From NCBI GenBank assembly GCA_964633225.1, contig CAZWFQ010000003.1, positions 38,618 to 102,617 of the forward strand: DNA of 64,000 nt. The letters run 5' to 3'. The stretch's first letter is position 1; the number at the start of each line of letters is the position of its first letter. Below the pieces are notes generated by a model. That model was not told the origin of the DNA and ran no database searches. It saw only the letters and a list, made by a program, of their open reading frames with translations. Of this stretch, positions 53,414 through 61,927 are shown piece after piece. Source of the DNA: JAKQIM01 sp964633225. Lineage in GTDB: Bacteria > Chloroflexota > Anaerolineae > Anaerolineales > UBA4823. Made by a program: the position numbers and the translations under genes.

Positions 53414-54219
53414 GCGAAAATCACGATCAACCCCAAATTGCCCTGGTCACCGGCGCTTCGAGTGGGTTAGGAACAGAGTTTGCCCGCCAGCTTGCCGCCC
53501 AGGGCTACCACCTGGTGCTGACCGCCCGCCGCACCCAACGCCTGGAAGAATTAGCGGCAGAGCTTCAATCCCGCCACAGCATCGACGTCACAACGCTGAC
53601 TGCCGATCTTTCGAATGATGCCGGCATCGCCCAGGTCGAAGCGCACATTGCCAATTTGCCAGGGCTGTCTTTATTGGTCAATAACGCTGGCTTTGACAGG
53701 CCAGGACCTTTCTACCAGGTTAAGCCCGGGGATATCGACGACGTTTTGCAGGTGCACGTCACCGCCACAGTGCGCCTATCGCGGGCAGCCTTGCCCGCCA
53801 TGCTCAACCAGGGGCAGGGCGGCATCATCAACGTGGGTTCAATTGCAGGGCTCTTGCCGCTGCGCGGCACCCTGTACTGCACCACCAAAGCCTTCATTAT
53901 CACCTTCTCAGAATCCCTGGCCCGCGAATTAAAAGGCAGCGGGGTGCAGGTACAGGCCCTTTGCCCCGGCTTTACATATACAGAATTCCACGACACCCCC
54001 GAATATGTCGCCAATAGCAATTTCAAGCGCTCCCGCATCCCATCCTTCATGTGGCTCACTGCCGAACAAGTTGTGCGCACCTCTTTGGCCGACCTGCGGC
54101 GCCGGCGCGTGCTTTCTGTACCTGGCGGGCAGTACCGTATCATCGCCGCTCTGGCCCGCAACAGCTTCACCTATGGACTCATAAAAATCCTTGCCAATAT
54201 CCGTTTCAAGAACAAATAA
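53410..54219 (+). CDS. Short-chain dehydrogenase/reductase
   Basis: The 269-residue protein has TGASSGLG for the cofactor, an Arg-rich end of strand 2 (TARRTQRLEEL) that favours NADP(H), NNAG, and the active-site pair in GSIAGLLPLRGTLYCTTKA. The C-terminal CPGFTYTEF and the basic tail fit the DltE/YqjQ-like SDR group, which acts on large or lipid substrates. The start overlaps the stop of the upstream gene by 4 nt. Confidence 0.88.
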   Translation: MSENHDQPQIALVTGASSGLGTEFARQLAAQGYHLVLTARRTQRLEELAAELQSRHSIDVTTLTADLSNDAGIAQVEAHIANLPGLSLLVNNAGFDRPGPFYQVKPGDIDDVLQVHVTATVRLSRAALPAMLNQGQGGIINVGSIAGLLPLRGTLYCTTKAFIITFSESLARELKGSGVQVQALCPGFTYTEFHDTPEYVANSNFKRSRIPSFMWLTAEQVVRTSLADLRRRRVLSVPGGQYRIIAALARNSFTYGLIKILANIRFKNK

Positions 54220-54259
54220 TCCATCCCGCTCTATTCTACCTACATAAGGAGGAGAAATT

Positions 54260-55297
54260 ATGGTTCAACGGGCAAGTCCTGGAGCAGCCATCATCACCAT
54301 CGAGCGTCACATCCTCGAGCAGCAGCTCTCTCACCCTGAAGCCACAGGTATGCTGACCAACCTGCTCTACGACCTGGCGCTGTGCGGCAAGTTCATTGCC
54401 AGCCGCACCAGCCGCGCTGGCCTGGCTGAGATATTGGGCTCCACCGAGGATATCAATGTCCAAGGCGAGACGGTGATGAAACTGGACCAACTGGCCGATA
54501 GCACCATGTACCGTCTGAACGATCACACCGGACGACTGGCTGTGATGGCTTCAGAAGAGCACGATGAGATCCTGCCCATCCCCGAGCGTTTCCCCACCGG
54601 CAAATATGTGCTGTTGTACGATCCCCTGGATGGCTCATCAAACATTGACTACAATGCCAGCATCGGCACCATCTTTGCCATCTACCGGCGTAAGTCTGGC
54701 GGAGGCAGGGGCACTGTTGAAGACTGCCTCCAGCCAGGCAAAGACCTGGTGGCTGCCGGCTACATGATCTATGGTTCAAGCACCATGCTGGTTTATACCA
54801 GCGGCCACGGCGTACACGGCTTCACGCTCGACCCCGCCATTGGCGAATTTTTGCTCACGCACCCTGATATCCGCATCCCGTCCAAGCCAAAATATTACAG
54901 CGTCAACCAGGGTTACCAGTCGTATTGGAGCAACGGTGTAAGACACTTCACAGACTGGCTGCAAGGGCTGGATCCCGAAGACCCACGCCAGCCGCTCTCC
55001 TCACGCTACATCGGCGCGTTGGTGGGCGATTTCCACCGCAACCTGCTGACTGGCGGCATTTTTTACTACCCAGCCGATACAAAGGACCCCAGCAAGCCGC
55101 ATGGTAAGCTGCGCCTGACCTACGAGGCCGCCCCGCTGAGCTTTATCGCCGCACAGGCCGGCGGCTTGGGCACCGATGGCGCTCAAGATATCCTCGATAT
55201 CCAACCCACTTCTTTGCACCAGCGCACCCCGCTTTACCTGGGTAACCGCGAGCTGGTGGAAAAAGCCATGGAATTTATCCGTAAATATGACGCCTGA
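54260..55297 (+). CDS. fbp: Class 1 fructose-1,6-bisphosphatase
   Basis: The 345-residue protein has the class 1 FBPase signatures: the metal site DPLDGSSNIDYN near 117, the SEEHDE motif before it, and GKLRLTYEAAPLSFIAAQAGG with the substrate-binding residues near the end. It removes the 1-phosphate of fructose 1,6-bisphosphate in gluconeogenesis. The N-terminus (TIERHILEQQLSHPEATG) is the usual family opening. AAGGAGGAG precedes the ATG. Its last 11 nt overlap the histidine phosphatase gene. Confidence 0.93.
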   Translation: MVQRASPGAAIITIERHILEQQLSHPEATGMLTNLLYDLALCGKFIASRTSRAGLAEILGSTEDINVQGETVMKLDQLADSTMYRLNDHTGRLAVMASEEHDEILPIPERFPTGKYVLLYDPLDGSSNIDYNASIGTIFAIYRRKSGGGRGTVEDCLQPGKDLVAAGYMIYGSSTMLVYTSGHGVHGFTLDPAIGEFLLTHPDIRIPSKPKYYSVNQGYQSYWSNGVRHFTDWLQGLDPEDPRQPLSSRYIGALVGDFHRNLLTGGIFYYPADTKDPSKPHGKLRLTYEAAPLSFIAAQAGGLGTDGAQDILDIQPTSLHQRTPLYLGNRELVEKAMEFIRKYDA

Positions 55298-55925
55298 ACA
55301 TCCCATTCCGTCCGGTGAGATTCACATCATCTTCATGCGGCATGGACGCTCGCGCGCCGATGATGAAGGCGTCCATGAAGGTCGTTATGATTCCCCGCTT
55401 ACCGATATTGGACGCGCCCAGGTGCACGAACGCGGCCAGGGATGGAAAGACGCCAACCTGCAGATCAACCACATCATTACCAGCACCCTGGTGCGTGCCA
55501 AAGAATCTGCCCAGATCATCGGCAGCTTACTGCTGGCGCCGGTCAGTACCGATGCCGATTGGATGGAGACGAACAACGGCCCCCTGGCTGGGCTTTCATA
55601 CGAAGAGGCCGCCGCGCGTTACCCCTTACCGGCTTTCCGCAACCCCTATGAGCCCATCTGCGACAGCGGCGAGAGCGAATGGGAGCTGCACTGCCGGGCC
55701 GGACGCGCCCTTGAAGCCGTGGTGCGCCGCGGCCCAGGCCATTACCTGGTGGTAGCACATGGCGGCATCCTCAACGCCGCCCTGCGCTGCCTGGTTGGCG
55801 CGCCACCGCCCATCAACTTCAGCGGGGTGTGGTTCCACTTTGGCGATACAGGCTGTGCCCACGCCCTCTACCGGCCTCACAAGCACCAATGGGTTATCCA
55901 GCAGTTGGAGCCAGGGATTGGGTAA
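55287..55925 (+). CDS. Histidine phosphatase family protein
   Basis: The 212-residue protein has the phospho-histidine motif FMRHGRSRADDEG near the start, a second basic cluster in TSTLVRAKESAQ, and VVAHGGILNAAL with the second catalytic His. It belongs to the phosphoglycerate mutase/phosphatase superfamily; the substrate is unknown (sugar phosphate or nucleotide-related). The chosen ATG overlaps the end of the FBPase gene by 11 nt; upstream in-frame codons lie in FBPase and are not family-like. Confidence 0.85.
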   Translation: MTPEHPIPSGEIHIIFMRHGRSRADDEGVHEGRYDSPLTDIGRAQVHERGQGWKDANLQINHIITSTLVRAKESAQIIGSLLLAPVSTDADWMETNNGPLAGLSYEEAAARYPLPAFRNPYEPICDSGESEWELHCRAGRALEAVVRRGPGHYLVVAHGGILNAALRCLVGAPPPINFSGVWFHFGDTGCAHALYRPHKHQWVIQQLEPGIG

Positions 55926-56943
55926 GCCCCCGGTCACCCTGTACACCGATGGCGCCTGCACCGGTAACCCCGGGCCCGGGGGCTTTGGCATTGTGCTCAT
56001 CTCGGGGAAGCACCGCAAAGAGCTGTCTGGCGGCTTCCGGCTCACCACCAACAACCGCATGGAATTGACAGCTTGCATCGAGGGCCTGCATGCCCTGAAG
56101 ATGCCCTGCAAGGTAGACCTGTACAGCGACTCGGAATATGTTGTCAACGGCATCACCAAGGGGTGGGCCAGGCGTTGGCGCACCCGCGGTTGGATGCGCA
56201 ACAAAAAAGACCGCGCCGAAAACCCCGACCTGTGGGCCCAACTGCTCGACCTGTGCGATCAGCATCAGGTGGCTTTTCACTGGGTACGCGGGCACGCCGG
56301 ACATGTTGAAAACGAACGCTGTGACCGCCTCTCTGTGCAGGCAGCAGCCCAAGCCAACCTGCCGCCAGATACCAGCTACGAAAAGAACAAACTGCCTTCT
56401 GAGCTTGCTAACCCGGGGAATAAACAAACCGCCGGCCCTGGCCTTGTACCGCTTCCACCACAGCGCGCCCTGCTCTTCGATTGGGGCGATACACTGATGC
56501 GCGTCTTCCCACTCTTCCCTGGCCCGATGAAAGACTGGCCCCAGGTAGCAGCCATGCCCGGCGCAGCCGAAGCCCTGGCTGCCCTACAAGCCAACTGGAT
56601 GCTCTGCATCGCCACCAACGCGGCCGATTCCACCGAGGAAGACATCCGTGCGGCCCTGCGCCGGGTGAAACTGGATGAGTACATCGACACGATCTACTGT
56701 TACCGCAGCGTGGGGCATCGCAAACCCAGCCCCGAATTCTTCGATCACATTCTCACCGATCTTAACCTGGATCGCTCGCAGGTGGTCATGGTGGGCGACG
56801 ATTTCGAGTCAGATATCCAAGGGGCTAACCGCAGCGGGCTGTATGCCATCTGGTACGCCCCCCGCAGCCAGGAAACAAAGCAGGGCGAGCAGTACCGCTC
56901 GATCAATGATTTGCGCCAACTGCCTGCTATTTTCAAAGATTAA
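55918..56943 (+). CDS. Fused ribonuclease HI and HAD hydrolase
   Basis: The 341-residue protein is one uninterrupted frame with two enzymes. Residues 1-145 are RNase HI with all four acids and the His: YTDGACTGNPGPGG, NNRMELTACIEG, YSDSEYVVNG and WVRGHAGHVENERCD. After a 30-residue Pro/Asn-rich linker comes a HAD domain: LLFDWGDTL, TNAADS, GHRKPSPEFF (Lys) and VGDDFESDIQGA. The HAD nucleophile is followed by Trp-Gly, so the usual second Asp (general acid) at +2 is missing. The likely start is TTG at 55918, with GGAG 7 nt upstream, overlapping the phosphatase stop by 8 nt. Confidence 0.85.
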   Translation: MGKPPVTLYTDGACTGNPGPGGFGIVLISGKHRKELSGGFRLTTNNRMELTACIEGLHALKMPCKVDLYSDSEYVVNGITKGWARRWRTRGWMRNKKDRAENPDLWAQLLDLCDQHQVAFHWVRGHAGHVENERCDRLSVQAAAQANLPPDTSYEKNKLPSELANPGNKQTAGPGLVPLPPQRALLFDWGDTLMRVFPLFPGPMKDWPQVAAMPGAAEALAALQANWMLCIATNAADSTEEDIRAALRRVKLDEYIDTIYCYRSVGHRKPSPEFFDHILTDLNLDRSQVVMVGDDFESDIQGANRSGLYAIWYAPRSQETKQGEQYRSINDLRQLPAIFKD

Positions 56944-56949
56944 AAACTC

Positions 56950-56977
56950 TTGACAAATAGAATAATTGTTCTATAAT
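56950..56977 (+). promoter_or_regulatory. Consensus sigma-70 type promoter
   Basis: TTGACA at 56950-56955 and TATAAT at 56972-56977 with a 16-bp spacer, both perfect. Transcription should start near 56984. Two LexA-like boxes overlap the spacer/-10 and the start region. Confidence 0.8.
56958..56973. promoter_or_regulatory. LexA-like operator 1
   Basis: TAGAATAATTGTTCTA fits the Gram-positive/Chloroflexota LexA pattern GAAC-N4-GTTC with one mismatch in the left half. It covers the promoter spacer and the start of the -10 box. Confidence 0.5.
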
Positions 56978-56985
56978 ATGGTTAT

Positions 56986-57001
56986 TAGAACGCATGTTCT
57001 A
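56986..57001. promoter_or_regulatory. LexA-like operator 2
   Basis: TAGAACGCATGTTCTA is a perfect match to GAAC-RNRY-GTTC and is palindromic. It lies 28 bp from operator 1 (start to start) and just after the expected transcription start. It is the core of a longer 14-bp inverted repeat, 56978-56991 with 56996-57009. Confidence 0.6.
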
Positions 57002-57045
57002 ATAACCATAAAAACGCCCTTTCTTATTTTTCAGGAGGCACCCTA

Positions 57046-57753
57046 ATGAATCGCTCTGGTATGCAATCACTCAGCTTCAACCGCCTGGCTCGCCGGCTGC
57101 ACCCCACCCGCGGCCTTTTATTTGGCATGCTCATCATCGGCGCACTGCTTGCTTTTGAGGTGTTCAACTACAGCACCACCGATTTCGCCCTTGGCGACCT
57201 GCTGGGAGACCTGAAATTCGTTGGCGTCCGTTGGTCTGCTATCCTGGCAGTGGCCTTCTGTGGCATCGACTTTGCCGGCATCGCCCGTCTCTTCACTCCT
57301 GAACAAGGCGCCGATGAGCCCAAAGAAGTCTGGTATCTTTTTGGGGCCTGGCTGCTGGCTGCCACCATGAACGCCCTGCTCACCTGGTGGGGTGTGGCGG
57401 TTGCCATTGTCAACCACCAATCGCTTGGCAACGCCGTGATTGACCGAGATATCCTGATCAATGTGGTTCCAGTTTTCGTGGCCCTGATGGTATGGTTGAT
57501 CCGCATCCTGATCATCGGCACCTTTTCTGTAGCTGGTGACCGCCTGTTCAGCCAGGCCGAAGCTGGTGTCCGCCGCCAACAGAGTTCCCGGCCCTATGTC
57601 AACACTCGTCCCCAGATCAACACTTCTAGTTCTTTCCGGCCAGCTCCAAAAGCCAATCCTGAGAATGGCGTCTCATACCTGCGCCAGGAACCCACTTACC
57701 ACCCTGTTTCAATGAGCGGCTATAACAATCGCAATTCACAGACCCGTCGCTAA
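57046..57753 (+). CDS. Four-helix membrane protein, possibly SOS-controlled
   Basis: The 235-residue protein has four hydrophobic helices (about 25-43, 64-82, 97-122 and 140-165), followed by a 70-residue cytoplasmic tail rich in Ser, Asn, Arg and Pro with no fold evident. I recognise no family. AGGAGG precedes the ATG; ATG at 57061 is an alternative. The promoter is perfect in both boxes and carries two LexA-like sites, so expression is probably low until a repressor leaves. A role in stress, such as division control or an accessory element, is only a guess. Confidence 0.8.
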   Translation: MNRSGMQSLSFNRLARRLHPTRGLLFGMLIIGALLAFEVFNYSTTDFALGDLLGDLKFVGVRWSAILAVAFCGIDFAGIARLFTPEQGADEPKEVWYLFGAWLLAATMNALLTWWGVAVAIVNHQSLGNAVIDRDILINVVPVFVALMVWLIRILIIGTFSVAGDRLFSQAEAGVRRQQSSRPYVNTRPQINTSSSFRPAPKANPENGVSYLRQEPTYHPVSMSGYNNRNSQTRR

Positions 57754-57774
57754 CGCGACTGCCTGACCTCTCCT

Positions 57775-60510
57775 CTACACCTGCCCTCTCTCCTCCGGGA
57801 GGGCAGGCGTATTTAAAAGCATCTCTCTCAGCACCGTGTCCAATATTCCGCCACTGCGGTAATAGGCCACTTCCGCAGGTGTATCCAGGCAAACCTTCAC
57901 CTCAAAAGTGATCCGGCTGCCATCTTCTTTAACTGCCTGCACAGCCAGTTGGCTGCCAACCCCAAGGTTGGGCTCCAGGCCTTCAAGGGCATAGGCTTCA
58001 CTGCCAACCAGGCCCAGGCTGCCGGCGCTTTCACCTGGCATGAACTGCAAAGGCAGCACACCCATCCCCGCCAGGTTGGCGCGGTGGAGGCGCTCAAACG
58101 ATTCGGCAATTACCGCCCGCACACCCAATAGCCTGGTACCCTTGGCTGCCCAATCCCGGTTGGGGCCAGTGCCATATTCTTTGCCTGCCAACACCAAGAG
58201 CGGCACCCCTTCCTGCTGGTATTTGAGGGCAGCATCGTATATGCTCATTTGCTCACCATCCGGATAATGGCGGGTTACGCCGCCTTCCACCTCAGGCACC
58301 AGGCGGTTCTTCAACCGGGTGCTCGCAAAGGCGCCGCGCGTCATCACCCGATCATTGCCGCTCCGAGCACCAAATGTATTGAAGTCGCGCGGCGGCACAC
58401 CGTTTGCTATCAAATACTTACCCGCAGGGCTGTCAACCGGGATCAAGCCAGCCGGCGAAATGTGGTCAGTGGTGACAGAATCGCCCAAGAAAGCCAACAC
58501 ACGCCACCCAGAACGCGGCTGGAGAGCCGGCATCTCCGAGCTGAGATCAGCAAAAAAAGATGGTTCCTGGATAAAGGTTGACGCCGCCGCCCATGGGTAC
58601 AGGGCCTCATCACCAGCCTGGATTGCATTCCAGTTTTCATTACCGGCAAAAATTTTCTCAAAACTCTGCTGGAACATCTCAGCATCCAACGCTTCAGCCA
58701 GCGCCTCCTGAACTTCCTGGCTGGTGGGCCAGATATCACCCAGGAACACCGGGCTGCCTTCTGGGTCAGTGCCCAAGGGAGCCTTCGTCAAGTCAATATC
58801 CACCGTCCCAGCCAGGGCATAGGCCACCACCAAAGGCGGCGAAGCCAGGTAGCTGGCCTTGATATAAGGATGGATATGTCCTTCATAATTGCGGTTGCCC
58901 GAAAGCAGTGCCACTGCCACCAATTCGCCGCCGGTAATGGCCCTGGCCACATCCCCTGTTAACGGGCCCGAATTGCCAATACACGTCATACAGCCGTAGC
59001 CCACAATCTGAAAACCTAATTTGGCCAACGGGTCGAGTAAGCCGGCTTTCTTCAAATAGTCTCCTACCACACGCGAACCTGGCGATATGCTGGTCTTGAT
59101 GTGCGAGTGCACGCTCAAGCCGTGTTCAACGGCCTTCTTGGCCAACAATCCAGCCGAGATCATCAAAGCCGGGTTGGCAGTATGGGCGCAAGAGGCAATC
59201 GCGGCAATCGCCACCGCCCCATGCGAAATCTCTGTACTGCTGCCGTTTGAGCCCACCCTGACCTTGCGTTCGAAGCTGCTGTCTCTCACATCATAACCAC
59301 CATCTTTGACCGGAGCAGCCAACGCACTGCGGAAAGAGCGCTGAACATCGGCGAGCGGAACGCGATCTTGCGGAGGCTTTGGCCCTGCCAGGCAGGGAAC
59401 GACCATTGAAAGATCCAGCTCGACGACTTCTGTAAATTCGGGATAGAGGGTTTGCTGGCTGCGGAACAAGCCTTGCGCCTTGCAGTACACTTCCACAAGC
59501 TCGATCACTTCTTCCGAACGACCCGTCAGGCGCATATACCGCAGGGTCTCGTTATCCACTGGGAAGAAGCCCATGCTGGCGCCAAATTCAGGGGCCATGT
59601 TAGCAATTGCAGCGCGGTCTGGCACGGTCAGCGCATCCAGCCCAGGGCCGCAGAACTCTACAAACTTATCCGCCACCCCCTTGCTGCGTAAAACCTGGGT
59701 AATGGTCATCGCCAGGTCAGTGGCGGTCATGCCCTCTGCCAGCTTGCCAAACAATTTCAAACCAATTACATCGGGCGTAGGCAGGTACACCGGCTGCCCA
59801 AGCATCACCGCCTCAATATCAAGCCCACCCATGCCCCAACCCACCACGCCCAAGCCATTGATCTGCGTAGAGTGCGCGTCAGCCCCCACCAGGGTATCTG
59901 GCACAGCCAGGCGTTCGCCATCCACATCTTGGGTCATCACCACCTGCGCCAGGTATTCCATATTCACCTGGTGAAGGATTCCCATGCCAGGCGGAATCAC
60001 ACGGAGATTCCGGAAGGCCTTTTGCCCCCAACGTAAGAACTCGTAGCGCTCACGGTTACGCAGCAGCTCCAGCTCGGCATTGCGCCGCAAAGCATCGGGG
60101 CTGGCGAAGAAATCCACCTGCACAGAGTGATCGACCACCAGGTCAACCGGAATCACAGGGTTGATCCTGGCGGGATCGCCGCCCAGGCGGGCCAGGGCAG
60201 AGCGCATGGCAGCCAGGTCAACCAGGGCTGGCACGCCGGTGAAATCTTGCAGCAAAACGCGTGCCGGGCGGTATGGCAAAGCCGGGCGTTTACCGCGCGG
60301 CTTCCAGCCAGCCAGGCTGCGCACATCTTCCTGGGTTATCACCTGTCCATCACACTGGCGCAGCAGGCCTTCCAAGAGCACGCGGATCGTAAACGGCAGC
60401 CGGTCAAGCCGCGTCAGTCCCAGTTGTTCAAGCTGGCTGAGACGGTAATATCTGTAACAACCGTGTGTCGTCTGGAGACTATCTTTGGCCTGGAAGAAAT
60501 CTTCGGGCAT
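57775..60510 (-). CDS. acnA: Aconitate hydratase A
   Basis: The 911-residue protein has the full aconitase layout with cluster cysteines in ASCAHTANP and GCMTCIGNSGPL, the AcnA-type opening (SLQTTHGCYRYYRL), the VGADAHSTQINGLG and IMAPEFGAS-like segments, and the swivelling C-terminal domain with SERLHRANLAGMGVLPL-like motif. It turns citrate into isocitrate through cis-aconitate with a [4Fe-4S] cluster. Length is normal. The ATG at 60510 has AGGAG 5 nt upstream. Its last codons lie in a small hairpin shared with the convergent gene. Confidence 0.94.
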   Translation of the reverse strand: MPEDFFQAKDSLQTTHGCYRYYRLSQLEQLGLTRLDRLPFTIRVLLEGLLRQCDGQVITQEDVRSLAGWKPRGKRPALPYRPARVLLQDFTGVPALVDLAAMRSALARLGGDPARINPVIPVDLVVDHSVQVDFFASPDALRRNAELELLRNRERYEFLRWGQKAFRNLRVIPPGMGILHQVNMEYLAQVVMTQDVDGERLAVPDTLVGADAHSTQINGLGVVGWGMGGLDIEAVMLGQPVYLPTPDVIGLKLFGKLAEGMTATDLAMTITQVLRSKGVADKFVEFCGPGLDALTVPDRAAIANMAPEFGASMGFFPVDNETLRYMRLTGRSEEVIELVEVYCKAQGLFRSQQTLYPEFTEVVELDLSMVVPCLAGPKPPQDRVPLADVQRSFRSALAAPVKDGGYDVRDSSFERKVRVGSNGSSTEISHGAVAIAAIASCAHTANPALMISAGLLAKKAVEHGLSVHSHIKTSISPGSRVVGDYLKKAGLLDPLAKLGFQIVGYGCMTCIGNSGPLTGDVARAITGGELVAVALLSGNRNYEGHIHPYIKASYLASPPLVVAYALAGTVDIDLTKAPLGTDPEGSPVFLGDIWPTSQEVQEALAEALDAEMFQQSFEKIFAGNENWNAIQAGDEALYPWAAASTFIQEPSFFADLSSEMPALQPRSGWRVLAFLGDSVTTDHISPAGLIPVDSPAGKYLIANGVPPRDFNTFGARSGNDRVMTRGAFASTRLKNRLVPEVEGGVTRHYPDGEQMSIYDAALKYQQEGVPLLVLAGKEYGTGPNRDWAAKGTRLLGVRAVIAESFERLHRANLAGMGVLPLQFMPGESAGSLGLVGSEAYALEGLEPNLGVGSQLAVQAVKEDGSRITFEVKVCLDTPAEVAYYRSGGILDTVLREMLLNTPALPEERGQV
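57780..57807. terminator. Hairpin between convergent genes
   Basis: Arms 57780-57788 and 57799-57807 (CCTGCCCTC/GAGGGCAGG) pair over 9 bp. The plus strand then reads CGTATTTAAAAG. It lies over the 3' end of acnA and 27 nt after the stop of the membrane protein gene; it may serve the plus-strand gene, weakly. Confidence 0.4.
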
Positions 60511-60535
60511 CACAGCTCCTGGGGGAATATAGCAT

Positions 60536-60558
60536 TCGAGCGGGCATCGCCCGCTCGA
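60536..60558. terminator. Hairpin between folP and acnA
   Basis: Arms 60536-60545 (TCGAGCGGGC) and 60549-60558 pair over 10 bp with a 3-nt loop. On the minus strand it follows the folP stop by 22 nt and is followed by AATGCTATATT, then the acnA ribosome site. It may end folP mRNA. Confidence 0.5.
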
Positions 60559-60580
60559 TGTGTAAGATACCTGGTTTTCA

Positions 60581-61459
60581 TTATATCCGAACTATCGCGT
60601 CCGTCATGCGCGCCACGCGGCTCATAAAAGCCACGTCGTGAACCCGCATAATATCTGCCCCGCGCACGATCCCCACCGCCACCGCTGCGGCTGTGCCCTC
60701 CAGGCGCTCATCCGGCGGCAGGTTGAGGGTGTAACCGATAAAGGACTTTCGTGACGGCCCCAATAAGAGCGGGTAGCCCAAGGCCCGCAGCTCGCCCATG
60801 CGGTTGAGCAGCTCCAGGTTTTGTTCCACCGTCTTCCCAAAACCAATCCCAGGATCCAGGATGATGTGCTCGGGCACAACCCCGGCTCTGGCTGCCAGGG
60901 ACGCGCTCTCCAGCAGCTCACGTTTCACATCTTCCACCAGGTTTTCATAGGGGGTACCCACGTAGCGCCCACCCAGCCGCTCTTTGATCTCAGCATTGGC
61001 CCAGGTGCTGCGGTTATGCATCAAAATCACCGGGGCAGCATAACGTGCCGCTACGCCAGCCAGGTCAGGATCCGCCTGCAGACCCCAAATGTCATTCACC
61101 ATGTGCGCCCCAGCCTGCAAGGCCGCCTCGGCAACCACAGCCCGGTAAGTATCCACAGATACGAGTACATCCATCTCATCTGCCAGGGCCTGGATGACCG
61201 GTACCACCCGCTCCAATTCTTCCTGCAGGCTGACCGGTTGGGCCCCGGGGCGCGTACTCTCACCGCCCACATCTAAGATATCCGCCCCACCCGCAACCAT
61301 CTGGCGCGCTTTTTCCAACACAACCTGGAGGCTGACATCACCGCCGCCCAGCAAACCATCCCCCGAGAAACTATCGGGGGTGATATTCAAAATACCCATC
61401 ACATAGGTACGCTTCCCCCATTCCAACCGATGGTCTTTGATCACGAGCGGCGCAGGCAT
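60581..61459 (-). CDS. folP: Dihydropteroate synthase
   Basis: The 292-residue protein has the DHPS TIM barrel motifs: VMGILNITPDSFSGDG for pterin/phosphate binding, GGESTRPGAQPV, SVDTYRAVVAEAAL, NDIWGLQADP and LDPGIGFGKT, and a final FMSRVARM. It joins 6-hydroxymethyl-dihydropterin pyrophosphate and p-aminobenzoate in folate synthesis. It lies 22 nt after the STAS-like gene, on the same strand. Confidence 0.93.
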   Translation of the reverse strand: MPAPLVIKDHRLEWGKRTYVMGILNITPDSFSGDGLLGGGDVSLQVVLEKARQMVAGGADILDVGGESTRPGAQPVSLQEELERVVPVIQALADEMDVLVSVDTYRAVVAEAALQAGAHMVNDIWGLQADPDLAGVAARYAAPVILMHNRSTWANAEIKERLGGRYVGTPYENLVEDVKRELLESASLAARAGVVPEHIILDPGIGFGKTVEQNLELLNRMGELRALGYPLLLGPSRKSFIGYTLNLPPDERLEGTAAAVAVGIVRGADIMRVHDVAFMSRVARMTDAIVRI

Positions 61460-61481
61460 CGGATTGACCCAGCCAGCCGCT

Positions 61482-61907
61482 TTATGCTTTCAAGGTCAGG
61501 GGTCTCTGCAGCCAGGCCTCTGCCTCAGCGATATCGGTGAAGATGCCCATCTCCAATCCCAGGGGAGCGGTCAGGTCTACAATCTGCTGGATGCCCTGGC
61601 GCACAGCCTCGCTGGCAATCACCACCGCCATGCGGATATTGCGTGTGGATGGGTCAGCACTCAATTGTAAGGCGATTGGGATCGCCTCACTAGGCAAGTC
61701 TTTGATCTGCCGCAAGTCATACAGGTTGCAGGTCAGGCGATCCGAATCCAGCAGATGTTCTTCAGAGAAGTCTCGCCAATGTTCCAGAGTGTGCATAGAA
61801 GCATCGGTAAAAGTAAAGTTCATGCCCCCATCCGCTCTTCGCGCCACCGTATAACCTACTGCGGGATCAGGCTGCCAATTCAGGGGTTTTTCACTTAAAT
61901 CTGACAT
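61482..61907 (-). CDS. SpoIIAA/STAS-like protein
   Basis: The 141-residue protein looks like a SpoIIAA-like (STAS-fold) protein: a central NLYDLRQIKDLPSEAI strand-helix, RNIRMAVVIASEAVRQGIQQI and IFTDIAEAEAWLQ at the end, the last being very typical of this family. Such proteins are often small cytoplasmic regulators; the partner is unknown. GAGGAGGT precedes the ATG. It is placed between the zinc-ribbon membrane protein gene and folP. Confidence 0.75.
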   Translation of the reverse strand: MSDLSEKPLNWQPDPAVGYTVARRADGGMNFTFTDASMHTLEHWRDFSEEHLLDSDRLTCNLYDLRQIKDLPSEAIPIALQLSADPSTRNIRMAVVIASEAVRQGIQQIVDLTAPLGLEMGIFTDIAEAEAWLQRPLTLKA

Positions 61908-61927
61908 TACACAACCTCCTCAGGTTT

